Source of the DNA: Salmonirosea aquatica
GTDB taxonomy: Bacteria; Bacteroidota; Bacteroidia; Cytophagales; Spirosomataceae
Length of the DNA: 64,000 nt
NCBI RefSeq assembly: GCF_009296315.1
Contig: NZ_WHLY01000002.1
Span: 310,001 to 374,000, forward strand
Direction: 5' to 3'
Shown: positions 34,893 through 43,796 of the stretch, piece after piece
Layout of the letters: each line of letters starts with the position of its first letter
Numbering within the stretch: the first letter of the stretch is position 1
Program-made: the position numbers and the translations under genes
The notes under the pieces: model-generated
Seen by the model: only the letters and a program-made list of their open reading frames with translations
Database searches by the model: none
What the model was told of the DNA's origin: nothing

Positions 34893-35684
34893 ATGATTCT
34901 TTCCGAAATCTGGATTTACCCCATCAAATCGCTCGGCGGCATCTCACTATCCGAAGCCACCGTGGAGGAACGTGGCTTACAGTACGACCGTCGCTGGATG
35001 CTGGTGGATGCTGGGGGTAAATTCATTACTCAGCGGAAAGTCCACGCAATGACGTTGATCGATGTGAGTTTTGCGGAGGCAGGATTCTTAGCAATGCACC
35101 GTTCGTTTCCCCAAGATCCGCTTTTTATCCCCTTCGAGCCAAAAAGCCAAGAACCCGTTCAGGTAAAAGTGTGGGACGATGATGTGGAGGCTATCACTGT
35201 AAGCGACGAAGCCGACCGCTGGTTCAGCAGGTACCTTCGTCAGACCCTCCGTTTGGTAAAAATGCCCGAGGCAAGTAAACGTCTGGTAGACTCCCGCTAC
35301 GCCCAGCATGGAGAGTCCGTCAGCTTTGCGGATGGGTACCCACTGCTGGTAATCGGTCAGGCGTCGCTCGACGAGTTGAATAAGCGCCTACCCGAGCCCG
35401 TCTCGATGCGCCGCTTCCGGCCCAACCTGGTTGTTACGGGTACCTCTCCCTTTGCCGAAGACTACTGGACGGATTTGCAAATCGGCTCCGCTACCTTTAA
35501 TGCCGTAAAACCCTGCGCCCGTTGTGTATTGACCACTATTGATCCTGACACCGGCCAAACCGGAGCCGAACCATTGAAAACCTTAGCCACCTACCGAAAG
35601 CATAAAGGCAAGATTCTGTTCGGCATGAATCTTTTGGCCATGCCGGGCCATATTGCCGTGGGAGATCGTGTCGAAATTCACTAG
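34893..35684 (+). CDS. MOSC domain protein with N-terminal beta-barrel domain
   Basis: A 263-residue cytoplasmic protein. The MOSC N-terminal beta-barrel comes first (LSEIWIYPIKSLGGISLSEA, VEERGLQYDRRWMLVD), then the MOSC domain with MRRFRPNLVV, the conserved cysteine pair region KPCARCVLTTIDPDTG and the end LLAMPGHIAVGD. Members resemble mARC and YcbX, which carry molybdenum cofactor and reduce N-hydroxylated compounds; the substrate is unknown. Three bases separate its stop from the next gene, so the two form an operon. Confidence 0.9.
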   Translation: MILSEIWIYPIKSLGGISLSEATVEERGLQYDRRWMLVDAGGKFITQRKVHAMTLIDVSFAEAGFLAMHRSFPQDPLFIPFEPKSQEPVQVKVWDDDVEAITVSDEADRWFSRYLRQTLRLVKMPEASKRLVDSRYAQHGESVSFADGYPLLVIGQASLDELNKRLPEPVSMRRFRPNLVVTGTSPFAEDYWTDLQIGSATFNAVKPCARCVLTTIDPDTGQTGAEPLKTLATYRKHKGKILFGMNLLAMPGHIAVGDRVEIH

Positions 35685-35687
35685 TTC

Positions 35688-36536
35688 ATGTCAGAATCGA
35701 ACCCTCCGCCTTATCGTTTCCGGGCCAGTCACCTGCATTGGCTCAGCCTCGACGTCGTTGCGGGAGCCGTAGTGTCGCATATTGCTGCCAACCGGATGCC
35801 TACCGGAAAACAACCGCTCAATGCCTGGGTTACCGTGATTTTGGGATTGGTCGTTTTAGGCATCTACACCCTGGACCATCTGCTCGACAATAGGAAGCCA
35901 GAACAACCCCGTACCCAACGTCATGCGTTTATCCGCGAGCACGAGGCCGTCATTTGGCGTATTACACTTGGGTCCCTGGGGCTGGCCGCCCTACTTTCCT
36001 GGCTCATTCCCCGGTACCTTTGGGAGTTCGGTCTTGGCATGGTCATACTGGTCGCCCTGTATTTGTGGGGGGTGTCCCGCATACCCATGAAGAGCCACCA
36101 ACAAGCCCTGAAAGAACCAATTACCTCGTTGATTTATGCAGCAGGCGTGTGGGGAAGTACCTGGTTTTTGGGAGATTCGGTTACGTGGGAAAGTATCGTA
36201 CTTGGAATAATTTTCTATCTGATCACCGTACAGAGTCTACTCCTCTTTTCTCACATCGAGGCGATTCAGTACCGCGAAGTTTTTAACATGGCCCGGTGGT
36301 TGAAACGACCTCTGACGCTTGGCATTCTGAAGGGAATTTCGCTCATTACGCTTATCGTCTGTTTGGTGGTGTGTTTTCTGACCGAGTACCACTTTACCCA
36401 ACGGCTCTCGGTCCTGTTCATCCTGATGTCGCTCGTACATTACTGGATGGTTCTCAATCCGGAGAAAGTCGTTTCGGACGAGCGGTTTCGGTTGGTGGGA
36501 GAGCTGGTTTTTATTATGCCAGGGCTTGTTCTTTAG
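35688..36536 (+). CDS. Polytopic membrane protein, UbiA-like pattern, function unknown
   Basis: A 282-residue inner-membrane protein with about seven or eight hydrophobic segments. LGIYTLDHLLDNRK in the second segment places two Asp residues four apart (DxxxD), and DERFRLVGELVF near the end gives another acidic loop. This recalls the aspartate-rich loops of UbiA prenyltransferases, but the NDxxD consensus is not exact and other families cannot be excluded. It starts 3 bp after the MOSC stop, so the two are probably co-transcribed. Confidence 0.75.
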   Translation: MSESNPPPYRFRASHLHWLSLDVVAGAVVSHIAANRMPTGKQPLNAWVTVILGLVVLGIYTLDHLLDNRKPEQPRTQRHAFIREHEAVIWRITLGSLGLAALLSWLIPRYLWEFGLGMVILVALYLWGVSRIPMKSHQQALKEPITSLIYAAGVWGSTWFLGDSVTWESIVLGIIFYLITVQSLLLFSHIEAIQYREVFNMARWLKRPLTLGILKGISLITLIVCLVVCFLTEYHFTQRLSVLFILMSLVHYWMVLNPEKVVSDERFRLVGELVFIMPGLVL

Positions 36537-36576
36537 GTACCTAAGGTACCTACCTCTTTTCAGGACTCGTCTCCTT

Positions 36577-37782
36577 TCAGGCTTCCTCACCTACCGTCAA
36601 CCGAACGAGTTCGATCCGGGTATCCTGCATCGAAATCACCTGAAAGGTGTAGGGGGGTAGATCAATAAGATCGTTGACTTTGGGCAAATCGCCGTGAATA
36701 TGAATCAGCATGCCGGCGAGGGTATCGTAGTCGCCCTCGGGTAATTCCCAGTCATATTTTTCGTTGAGGTAGTCTACTTCGTGGCGGGCACTCAGCAGGT
36801 AGGTGTTCTCGTCGACTTTCCTTTCCGTCCAGTCTTCGGTGGAGTCGTATTCGTCCTGGATTTCCCCAAATATTTGCTCCACCACATCCTCCACGCTCAC
36901 TAGCCCCGAGGTACCTCCGAACTCATCCACGACCAGGGCCAGGCTTTTTCGTTCTTCCAGAAACCGTAACATCAGGTCACTGGCGGGCATCGCCTCCGGC
37001 ACGATCAGCATGGGCGTTACGATACTGGCGATCTCCTTGGGTTTGCGAAACAGGGCCAGGGAGTGGCAGTACCCCGCCACATCGTCGATCGATTCGCGGT
37101 AGACAATGATTTTGGAATGTCCGCTACTGATAAAGGCCTGCCGTAGGTCTTCTATCTCGTCGTCCAGCGCCACAGCGGTAATCTCGGTGCGCGGGATCAT
37201 GCAATCCCGGATACGGACGTCCTTAAAATCCAGCGCGTTGATAAACATGCGTTCCTCGATCCGGTTATCCTCGAAATCCGAATCATCCGCCACCGCCGTT
37301 TCATCACGGATCTGGCTGACCAGGCGTCCCGCCGTGGCCGGCGGAGCACTCTTGATGAAGGGTTCGACCAACCAGTAGACTGGTGTCAAGAGCCACTCAG
37401 CCAGCCGCACCGGAAAAGCACGCATCGACACCAGCCGCGGAAAAGCCCGCCCCGCCCGCAGCCAAAGTACGTAGGTGACTACCCACGCCGCAAAGGCTAC
37501 TAGGCTGAATACGACCCAATACAGTGCTCGGGGCCAGTCCAATACTTCGGGCCAGACGGTATGATTGGAAGCCACCAGGCAAAAACACCCAAAGGCCACC
37601 AGCATCAATCGGTTCATGCGCAGCATCCGGCGCCAGTAGGCAAGTGAATGGGCTTTGACATCACTTTCCGGGCTCATTTGCATCCATTCCAGCGGTGAGT
37701 CCAGCAGGATTGCCCGCACGGCTCCATAATACCCTGCCAATACAAAGAAGAACACCGCAAGCACCGGATAGGGATTAATCAT
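36577..37782 (-). CDS. CBS-domain membrane protein, HlyC/CorC (CNNM) family
   Basis: A 401-residue protein: a poorly conserved DUF21-like membrane region with three or four spans (about 5-130), a CBS pair (about 190-310; RIRDCMIPRTEITAV, DEFGGTSGLVSVEDVVEQIFGEI) and the C-terminal CorC_HlyC transporter-associated domain (EVDYLNEKYDWELPEGDYDTLAGML). Relatives include Mg/Co efflux CorC and the gliding protein GldE. It could be GldE-like, but neither ssb nor mutY, its usual neighbours, is here, so I leave it unnamed. Its start overlaps the stop of the upstream small gene by 4 bp. Confidence 0.9.
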   Translation of the reverse strand: MINPYPVLAVFFFVLAGYYGAVRAILLDSPLEWMQMSPESDVKAHSLAYWRRMLRMNRLMLVAFGCFCLVASNHTVWPEVLDWPRALYWVVFSLVAFAAWVVTYVLWLRAGRAFPRLVSMRAFPVRLAEWLLTPVYWLVEPFIKSAPPATAGRLVSQIRDETAVADDSDFEDNRIEERMFINALDFKDVRIRDCMIPRTEITAVALDDEIEDLRQAFISSGHSKIIVYRESIDDVAGYCHSLALFRKPKEIASIVTPMLIVPEAMPASDLMLRFLEERKSLALVVDEFGGTSGLVSVEDVVEQIFGEIQDEYDSTEDWTERKVDENTYLLSARHEVDYLNEKYDWELPEGDYDTLAGMLIHIHGDLPKVNDLIDLPPYTFQVISMQDTRIELVRLTVGEEA

Positions 37783-38000
37783 TTTTTCTTCTGTTTAGTG
37801 GATTTCGTTTTGGGAGAAGCTTTCGGATTCTCGGGCAAAGTGCGCAAACGGTAGTACTGGTGCAAGAGCAGGAAGGTCAGACTGAGCATCATCAACCAAT
37901 AGCTATGGCTCAAATCGGTCCGTAGAATTTCCAGGATCCACAGCAGAAAAAAGCCCAGTGCGGCGGCCAGCAGAAGGGTCTTGATCAGTTTAGGATTCAT
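37779..38000 (-). CDS. Small two-span membrane protein, function unknown
   Basis: A 73-residue protein with two hydrophobic spans (about residues 6-22 and 33-46) and a very basic tail (PKASPKTKSTKQKKK). It overlaps the CBS/CorC gene by 4 bp, so translation is likely coupled and the small protein may assist it. I recognise no family. A 225-bp gap without a gene separates it from the divergent aldolase. Confidence 0.75.
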   Translation of the reverse strand: MNPKLIKTLLLAAALGFFLLWILEILRTDLSHSYWLMMLSLTFLLLHQYYRLRTLPENPKASPKTKSTKQKKK

Positions 38001-38225
38001 GGCAGTTCAATCAGCAGGTGGGGTACCCCGGGAAGTACTTCATAAAGTCAAAAGTAAGAAGAATCCTCAAAAATAGCGTATCCAATTGCTTTAACAACCT
38101 TTTACCCGTTTCAGGCCATTCCTTTCATTGGCAAAAAAATAGTTATCTTGCATACTCGAACCCCGGTATTTTGATAATTATCGAATACCCTAAATTTTTT
38201 CTTTAAATAATCCTTAAATCTTACC

Positions 38226-39305
38226 ATGAGCGATACAATGACCCGCTTTAAGCCCGGCGTAGTTACGGGCGAAGGCGTAAGCGAAATTTTCCGTCATGCC
38301 AACGAGAACGACTATGCCCTACCGGCTGTCAATGTCGTGGGTACCAACTCGGTGAACGCCGTTCTGGAAACCGCTCGGGCGGTCAATAGCCCCGTGATGA
38401 TTCAATTCTCTAACGGTGGCTCCATATTCTATGCGGGCAAGAGCCTGCCCAACACCGATCAGAAGGCCGCCATCGCCGGGGGTATCTCAGGAGCCATGCA
38501 CGTACATCAGATGGCAGGGCACTACGGCATACCGGTGATTCTGCACACGGACCACTGCGCTAAGAAACTGCTCCCCTGGATCGACGGTCTACTCGATGCC
38601 GGTGAAAAATATTTCGACCAGCACGGGGTACCCCTTTATAGCTCGCACATGCTGGATCTTTCGGAAGAACCCATCGAGGAAAATATCGAGATCAGCGCCA
38701 AATACTTCGAGCGTATGGCCAAAATGGGCATGACGCTGGAAATTGAATTGGGCGTGACGGGCGGCGAGGAAGATGGCGTGGACAACAGCGACGTAGATAG
38801 CTCAAAGTTGTACACCCAACCCGAAGAGGTAGCTTATGCCTATGAGGAGCTCAGCAAAATATCGCCGAATTTCACCATTGCGGCGGCATTCGGCAATGTG
38901 CATGGGGTATACAAGCCAGGTAATGTGAAGCTGCAACCTAAGATTCTGCACAATTCACAGGAGTACATCATCAAGAAATTCGGCACAGGTCCCCTACCCG
39001 TCAATTTTGTATTCCATGGGGGCTCGGGGTCGACCCGTGAAGAGATTCGGGAAGCCATTCAGTACGGCGCCGTCAAAATGAACATTGATACCGATATGCA
39101 ATGGGCTACCTGGGAAGGTATCTTGAAATATTACCACAAATCTGAACATTACCTGCAAACCCAGCTCGGCAATCCCGATGGCAGCGATTCACCCAACAAG
39201 AAGTATTACGATCCCCGCGTGTGGCTGCGTAAAGGAGAAGAAAGCATGGTAGAACGGCTTAAGGTAGCTTTCGAGGATTTGAACTGCATCAACCGGCTCG
39301 CTTAA
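38226..39305 (+). CDS. fbaA: Class II fructose-1,6-bisphosphate aldolase
   Basis: This zinc enzyme cleaves fructose-1,6-bisphosphate in glycolysis and forms it in gluconeogenesis. The 359-residue protein is of the E. coli FbaA (class IIA) length. Seen are the zinc ligands in VILHTDHCAKK (His, with Asp nearby), the loop IELGVTGGEEDGVDNS, FGNVHGVYKPG with the second zinc His, and VFHGGSGS with the third. NIDTDMQWA is the phosphate-binding end. It is a single-gene unit, closed by a strong palindromic terminator 50 bp after the stop. Confidence 0.97.
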   Translation: MSDTMTRFKPGVVTGEGVSEIFRHANENDYALPAVNVVGTNSVNAVLETARAVNSPVMIQFSNGGSIFYAGKSLPNTDQKAAIAGGISGAMHVHQMAGHYGIPVILHTDHCAKKLLPWIDGLLDAGEKYFDQHGVPLYSSHMLDLSEEPIEENIEISAKYFERMAKMGMTLEIELGVTGGEEDGVDNSDVDSSKLYTQPEEVAYAYEELSKISPNFTIAAAFGNVHGVYKPGNVKLQPKILHNSQEYIIKKFGTGPLPVNFVFHGGSGSTREEIREAIQYGAVKMNIDTDMQWATWEGILKYYHKSEHYLQTQLGNPDGSDSPNKKYYDPRVWLRKGEESMVERLKVAFEDLNCINRLA

Positions 39306-39354
39306 AGCCGTTGAGTATTACGAATGAAGACAGCTTGTCAGCGCGTGCTGTGAT

Positions 39355-39386
39355 AAAAAGGGCGAACCGTACGGTTCGCCCTTTTT
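39355..39386. terminator. Bidirectional terminator after fbaA
   Basis: A perfect 32-base palindrome with a GC-rich core (GGGCGAACCG) flanked by five A on the left and five T on the right, so it can act in both directions. It serves fbaA on the plus strand and the lipoprotein gene at 39436 on the minus strand. Confidence 0.9.
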
Positions 39387-39435
39387 ATTGAAGTCTGGAA
39401 AATGTTAAATTCCCGCTTCCAGGTTGGTGCCAATT

Positions 39436-39798
39436 TTACTGACATTTTCCGAATGAATTATCGGCTCCGTAAAAGGTAAAAACCAGCTTATCGGTCTGTA
39501 AATCTTTCAGGCCGTAGGACCAGGTACCCTCTCCATTGACACCAAAATTAGAAATCAGTATAGCCTTGTTGTCGTCCGCGATTTTCCATTGGCCGCTTTG
39601 CGTCTGGCCATTTTGCCGCTGCCGGTAGTTACCCTCCGCGCCGAAATACTGGTCGGGAAGAATCGACTGGTTGTCGCACCACCAGGTTTCGGTCAGGCTG
39701 GCTACTATTTTCGGTTGTACATCCTTCTCATTTTGACAGGAAAACCCGACCATCAGGCCCAGCCCTACTGCCCATTTAGCAAACTTTACCCCTATCAT
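39436..39798 (-). CDS. Lipoprotein of a tandem paralogous family (copy A)
   Basis: A 120-residue lipoprotein with lipobox VGFSC near residue 21. It shares with the next two genes the pattern ETWWCD (near residue 39), DQYFGAEG, QRQNGQTQSGQW and the final Cys in SFGKC. The Cys of WWCD and the last Cys are kept in all three copies, which suggests a disulfide closing a small lipocalin-like barrel. The fold is an inference. Function unknown. It is the last of three genes on the minus strand. Confidence 0.82.
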   Translation of the reverse strand: MIGVKFAKWAVGLGLMVGFSCQNEKDVQPKIVASLTETWWCDNQSILPDQYFGAEGNYRQRQNGQTQSGQWKIADDNKAILISNFGVNGEGTWSYGLKDLQTDKLVFTFYGADNSFGKCQ

Positions 39799-39876
39799 AT
39801 TGTACTGGTTTGTAAGAAACAGATTTGTTTAGCTGAAAAACGAATCTTCTCGCCAAAAAGTACCTTCTAAGGACAA

Positions 39877-40275
39877 CTACCGCCCGCTAATGGTCGAACA
39901 GGGCAGCAGGGTATGAATAGAACGACTATCACCCCGAACCGTGAATTGGAGTTTATTCTGCTTGATTTCACCGATCTCATAATAATAGTCAGAATTCGGT
40001 TTACCCTCCAATACCGGGAAATTCAGCTTTTCATTGTTAGCTGACAGTTCCCATTTCCCTAAATACTCTACTCCTTTGTAACGCTGTTTGAAGGTACCGT
40101 CGCTGTCGAAGTACTGATCTGTCATGGTACTGGTGTAGTCACACCACCATTTACCCACCAGCAATTCGCGCGTGCTGGGTTCGGCTTCTTTCTTTTGGCA
40201 GGAGAACATTCCTACCAAAAAAAGTCCAACTATTGCAGTTAACAGTCGGGTGTACGTGCGGCTTTGTTTTTTCAT
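39877..40275 (-). CDS. Lipoprotein of a tandem paralogous family (copy B)
   Basis: A 132-residue lipoprotein with lipobox VGMFSC (lipidated Cys near 26). It shows GKWWCDYTSTMTDQYFDSDG, FKQRYKGVEYLGKWEL and a late conserved Cys in LLPC, and it is the most divergent of the three in its middle. It carries a short extra tail (STISGR). It lies about 100 bp downstream of copy C. Function unknown. Confidence 0.82.
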   Translation of the reverse strand: MKKQSRTYTRLLTAIVGLFLVGMFSCQKKEAEPSTRELLVGKWWCDYTSTMTDQYFDSDGTFKQRYKGVEYLGKWELSANNEKLNFPVLEGKPNSDYYYEIGEIKQNKLQFTVRGDSRSIHTLLPCSTISGR

Positions 40276-40375
40276 TGGATGTAGATTTTTGTAAGCAAAT
40301 TGGTTTAATCATTTTACAAAAAAAAGAACGTACCACCCGTTATAAAAAATACAGTATTCCTACCAAAAACAGCTA

Positions 40376-40750
40376 CTAGGGACAGGGAGCAAATGTATAG
40401 TCGCCGATGTAATTAAGTACAAGCTTGCTGGATGACACTTCCTTGAGGCCATATGTCCAGCTGTCCACCAGATTATTCGATACGTCCGAAATGGAAATGG
40501 TTTTTTTATCAGAAGACAGCGACCACTTACCGGTTGACGTAACTCCATTGAAACGCTGCTGGAATGTCCCGTCGGCACCAAAGAATTGGTCGGCCAGGGT
40601 TTTGTTACTGTCACACCACCATTTTCCGCTTAGCTGAGCACTGACATCCGGCCCGGGATCATCATCCGACTTGCAGGAGAACATGACCAAAAGGCCAAAG
40701 AGGAAGGTCCATTTGAGGGTTTGGGTAATAGATTGGCTGTGCTTTTTCAT
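40376..40750 (-). CDS. Lipoprotein of a tandem paralogous family (copy C)
   Basis: A 124-residue lipoprotein with lipobox LVMFSC followed by KSDDDPG. The acidic run just after the Cys resembles the lipoprotein export signal that sends Bacteroidota lipoproteins to the cell surface. The shared pattern is GKWWCDSNKTLADQFFGADG, FQQRFNGVTSTGKWSL and a final Cys in FAPC. It is the first of three head-to-tail copies, each separated by about 80-100 bp. Function unknown. Confidence 0.82.
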   Translation of the reverse strand: MKKHSQSITQTLKWTFLFGLLVMFSCKSDDDPGPDVSAQLSGKWWCDSNKTLADQFFGADGTFQQRFNGVTSTGKWSLSSDKKTISISDVSNNLVDSWTYGLKEVSSSKLVLNYIGDYTFAPCP

Positions 40751-40874
40751 GAGAGTATGTTTTAAGATGACTAATATTTATATCGCAAATAAATCAGTCA
40801 TTCCAAAAAAACATAGTTTAATCCCCCTGATTTTCACACCATTTAGTAAACGGCGCTCCTGATTATAATACCTT

Positions 40875-41828
40875 TCAGGTCATTTCGGAGGCTTCTTCCA
40901 CTGCCGGTACCTCAATCCGGTCTTTTCCCCAAAAACTCGCCAGCAACGAACCGGTGATGTTCATAATCGGACCAAAAAGCGCCGGTGCAAGACCCACAGT
41001 AGCTACCTTGCCCATTTGCAAAGCTAGTCCGGAAGCCAGTCCTCCGTTCTGTAATCCCACTTCCAGCGCCACCGTGCGGCAATCCTGCTCGGGCAGCCGC
41101 AGCAAGCGGGCCAGTCCATAACCCAGCGAATAGCCCAGCAGATTGTGGATGAGGGTACAGACTACCAGTGCGGCACCGATCGTGAGCAGGCTTTCGCGTC
41201 CCGCGGCCGTAATGATACAGATGATGAGGGCGATGCCGATCATCGACACCAGCGGCATGTAGCGGTTGAGCCAGGCCGACTGCTTTCGGAATATGTAATT
41301 GACGAGCAGCCCCAGCCCGATGGGCAGGATGATCATTTTCAGGATATCCACCATCATTTTCAGAAAATCCACTTCCACGAAGGTACCCGCCAGCCATTTC
41401 ATGAGGGCAGGAGTCAACAAGGGTGCCAGCAGGGTCGCTACGGCCGTGATGGTCAGCGATAGGGCCACGTTGGCCTTAGCAATGTAGGACATGACGTTGG
41501 AAGCCAGGCCGCTGGGTGAGCAGCCAATCAGAATTACCCCGGCCGCTACCTCGGGCGGGAAATCGAAACTTGTGGCCAGGGTGTAGCCTATGACGGGCAT
41601 AATCGAAAACTGGCAAATCAGCCCGATCAGCACTGAACGCGGCGACTTGATTACGCTTTCAAAGTCTTTCAAACCCATGGTGGTACCCATACCGAACATG
41701 ATAATCATCAGCAAGGGCACGATCAGGTTCTTAAGCTCAAAACCTCCCAGGCTGGTAAATGGACCCGGAAAAATCATGGCCAGGGTAGCCGCTACGATGA
41801 TGGAAAGGGTATAGAGATACGATTTCAT
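40875..41828 (-). CDS. Bile acid:sodium symporter (BASS) family transporter
   Basis: A 317-residue inner-membrane protein read from MKSYLYTLSIIVAATLAM, with about nine or ten spans. Family marks are LLMIIMFGMGTTMGLKDF, GCSPSGLASNVMSYIAKANVALS and TVALEVGLQNGGLASGLA, which carry the sodium-site residues of the ASBT fold. In bacteria such proteins import organic acids such as pantoate or pyruvate more often than bile acids; the substrate here is unknown. An ATG at 41861 adds eleven polar residues and is less likely. Confidence 0.92.
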   Translation of the reverse strand: MKSYLYTLSIIVAATLAMIFPGPFTSLGGFELKNLIVPLLMIIMFGMGTTMGLKDFESVIKSPRSVLIGLICQFSIMPVIGYTLATSFDFPPEVAAGVILIGCSPSGLASNVMSYIAKANVALSLTITAVATLLAPLLTPALMKWLAGTFVEVDFLKMMVDILKMIILPIGLGLLVNYIFRKQSAWLNRYMPLVSMIGIALIICIITAAGRESLLTIGAALVVCTLIHNLLGYSLGYGLARLLRLPEQDCRTVALEVGLQNGGLASGLALQMGKVATVGLAPALFGPIMNITGSLLASFWGKDRIEVPAVEEASEMT

Positions 41829-41990
41829 AAGGAAGTTTGATTTGGAAGAAAAGAAAGACATCCTGCCAAACTACTTATGGCCCCGAATAGACTCAGGATA
41901 CTGGAAGGTACCCCATTTTGGTTACACATAATATTTGCTATCTCATCCATATTAGTTTGATCAAATACATTTTACAAGCACAAAAGGCAC

Positions 41991-41998
41991 TATTTTTG
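41991..41998 (+). promoter_or_regulatory. Candidate -7 element TATTTTTG of the T9SS cargo gene
   Basis: TATTTTTG matches TAnnTTTG exactly, 95 bp before the ATG at 42093. The nearest TTG is 31 bp upstream, outside the usual spacer; TTT at 41971-41973 has a 17-bp spacer. Confidence 0.35.
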
Positions 41999-42092
41999 CG
42001 TATTTATTGGTTACTCCATTAGGTAGCATTCTTACCAACCCGATATTGACACTATCAAGCGTATTATAATCTTTCGCTCAAAACAGAACTCG

Positions 42093-43736
42093 ATGCTATT
42101 TTTCAGGAAGCGCTTTTTTGGGAAAAGTATCTGTGTGATTTTCGCCTGCTTCTTCCTGCACTTCAATGCGTTTTCACAATGTCCGCAGAGTTACTCCTGG
42201 ACGGAATGGAGTAGTTTCAATGGTATGAATGCGACAGGGAGCGTTCTGGTCGACAATAAGGTCATCGGCGTCACCATGACCGCCAATTATTCCTTTGATT
42301 CAACCGAAACCATTTTTCGACTGGCCGATTATTTCGCGCCGTTCAGCGGCTATTCCCAGATTAAGGACGGGACAGTTCCGCGAATGACCTGGTCGGTGGG
42401 ACAAGGGGGCAAAACCACCATCTGTTTTTCGGAGCCCGTTACCAATCCCATACTCCTGTTTGCCTCTCTGGGCCGTCCAAGTGCAGCCGTTACACTCAGT
42501 TTTTCAGAACCCTACGTCCCCATGTTTGACGGGGGAGGGATGGATTTTCTGGATGGTTATTCCCTGAGTGGCAATGAGGGAAACTGCATTATTCTGTTTC
42601 CAGGCACCTTCAGCTGCGTTACCATCAACTCCACGACTCCCGAGTACTATACGAACATTACCTGGGGCTTACAGCCCCCTGCTTTCCCGGTAACGATCAC
42701 GGAAAAGGCAGCGGCCTGCGGTAGTACGATTCTCACGGCCCAGGGTGGAGTAAGCTACCGATGGAATGGAGGGAACAATCCTCAACAGGCTAGCAATCTG
42801 ATCGATACGAGCGGAATTTACACCGTCACGGCTACCGACGCCAGAGGATGTACGTCCGTAGCGCTGAAAAACATTTCCGAACTCCCCAAGGCCACAGTCA
42901 CTTCGGAAATCGAACAAACTATTTGCCAGGGACAATCCTATCTGGGCTATACCGCCAGCGGGGTGTACCATGATACCCTGACGAACAGTAAAGGGTGCGA
43001 CAGCATCCGAACTGTTCGCCTCACCGTGGTAGACACACCCAAACTGGATTTGGGGGGTAACCGGGAAATTTGTGAGGGAGAATCGCTTGAAATTGTACCC
43101 GCCGTGCAGGGTACGGGCCCTTTTACCTACCGCTGGTCGACGGGTGAAACCTCCCCAAACCGCACCGTCGATAAAGCAGGGAAGTATAGGCTTACCGTTG
43201 GGCAAGGGGCTTGTTCGGTCAGTGATTCAGTGCAACTCACGGTAAATCCCCGGCCCGTGGCTACTCCGGACGAAACAGTATGCAGGAATCAACCGCTGGT
43301 CGCTGGACTGGCCGACCCCAACGTATCCTACCGCTGGGTACCTTCTAACGAAACAACCCGGGAAATATCGGCAGCCCATGAAGGCATCTATCAAGTGACG
43401 CTCACGAATCAATTCGGTTGCTCAACCCTAAAAACTTTTACAGTTGTAGGCACCTGTGCGGCCCTTATTTTCGCGCCGGATGCCTTTTCACCCAACGGCG
43501 ATGCGGTGAATGATGTCTTCAAGGTACTGATAACCGGAGGAGTTCCGCTTAGCTTTACTATTTTCAACCGATGGGGGAATCCCGTGTATGCCAACCAGGA
43601 AAGCGAAACGGGATGGGATGGAACTCTGAATGATCAACCATGCGCCGAAGGTACCTACGTGTACGTGTTGCGGTATAAAAACCTTCTGGATAATTCAATA
43701 GCCGAGTATCGGGGTAGCCTGCTTCTGATGCGGTAA
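42093..43736 (+). CDS. T9SS type-B (gliding motility-associated C-terminal domain) secreted adhesin-like protein
   Basis: A 547-residue protein with a signal peptide (cleavage near NAFSQ). After an N-terminal beta domain (about 35-195) come Ig/PKD-like repeats with SYRWNGGNNPQQ, TYRWSTGETSP and SYRWVPSNE. The end is the CHU_C / type-B sorting domain: FAPDAFSPNGDAVNDVFKV, FTIFNRWGNPVY, GWDGTLNDQPCAEGTYVYVLRY. This domain directs export by the type IX secretion system, usually with SprF-type help, to the cell surface. The target of the repeats is unknown. It is convergent with pyrB. Confidence 0.92.
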   Translation: MLFFRKRFFGKSICVIFACFFLHFNAFSQCPQSYSWTEWSSFNGMNATGSVLVDNKVIGVTMTANYSFDSTETIFRLADYFAPFSGYSQIKDGTVPRMTWSVGQGGKTTICFSEPVTNPILLFASLGRPSAAVTLSFSEPYVPMFDGGGMDFLDGYSLSGNEGNCIILFPGTFSCVTINSTTPEYYTNITWGLQPPAFPVTITEKAAACGSTILTAQGGVSYRWNGGNNPQQASNLIDTSGIYTVTATDARGCTSVALKNISELPKATVTSEIEQTICQGQSYLGYTASGVYHDTLTNSKGCDSIRTVRLTVVDTPKLDLGGNREICEGESLEIVPAVQGTGPFTYRWSTGETSPNRTVDKAGKYRLTVGQGACSVSDSVQLTVNPRPVATPDETVCRNQPLVAGLADPNVSYRWVPSNETTREISAAHEGIYQVTLTNQFGCSTLKTFTVVGTCAALIFAPDAFSPNGDAVNDVFKVLITGGVPLSFTIFNRWGNPVYANQESETGWDGTLNDQPCAEGTYVYVLRYKNLLDNSIAEYRGSLLLMR

Positions 43737-43796
43737 TTGTCCCAACAGGTTTACTCACCGATAGGGTAATCTTCGCAAGTAGGGTACCTTACCCTG

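Noticed and set aside
36577-38000. Naming the CBS/CorC gene gldE
   Set aside because: The domain order fits, but the usual ssb/mutY neighbours are absent and I cannot separate GldE from other CorC paralogues by eye.
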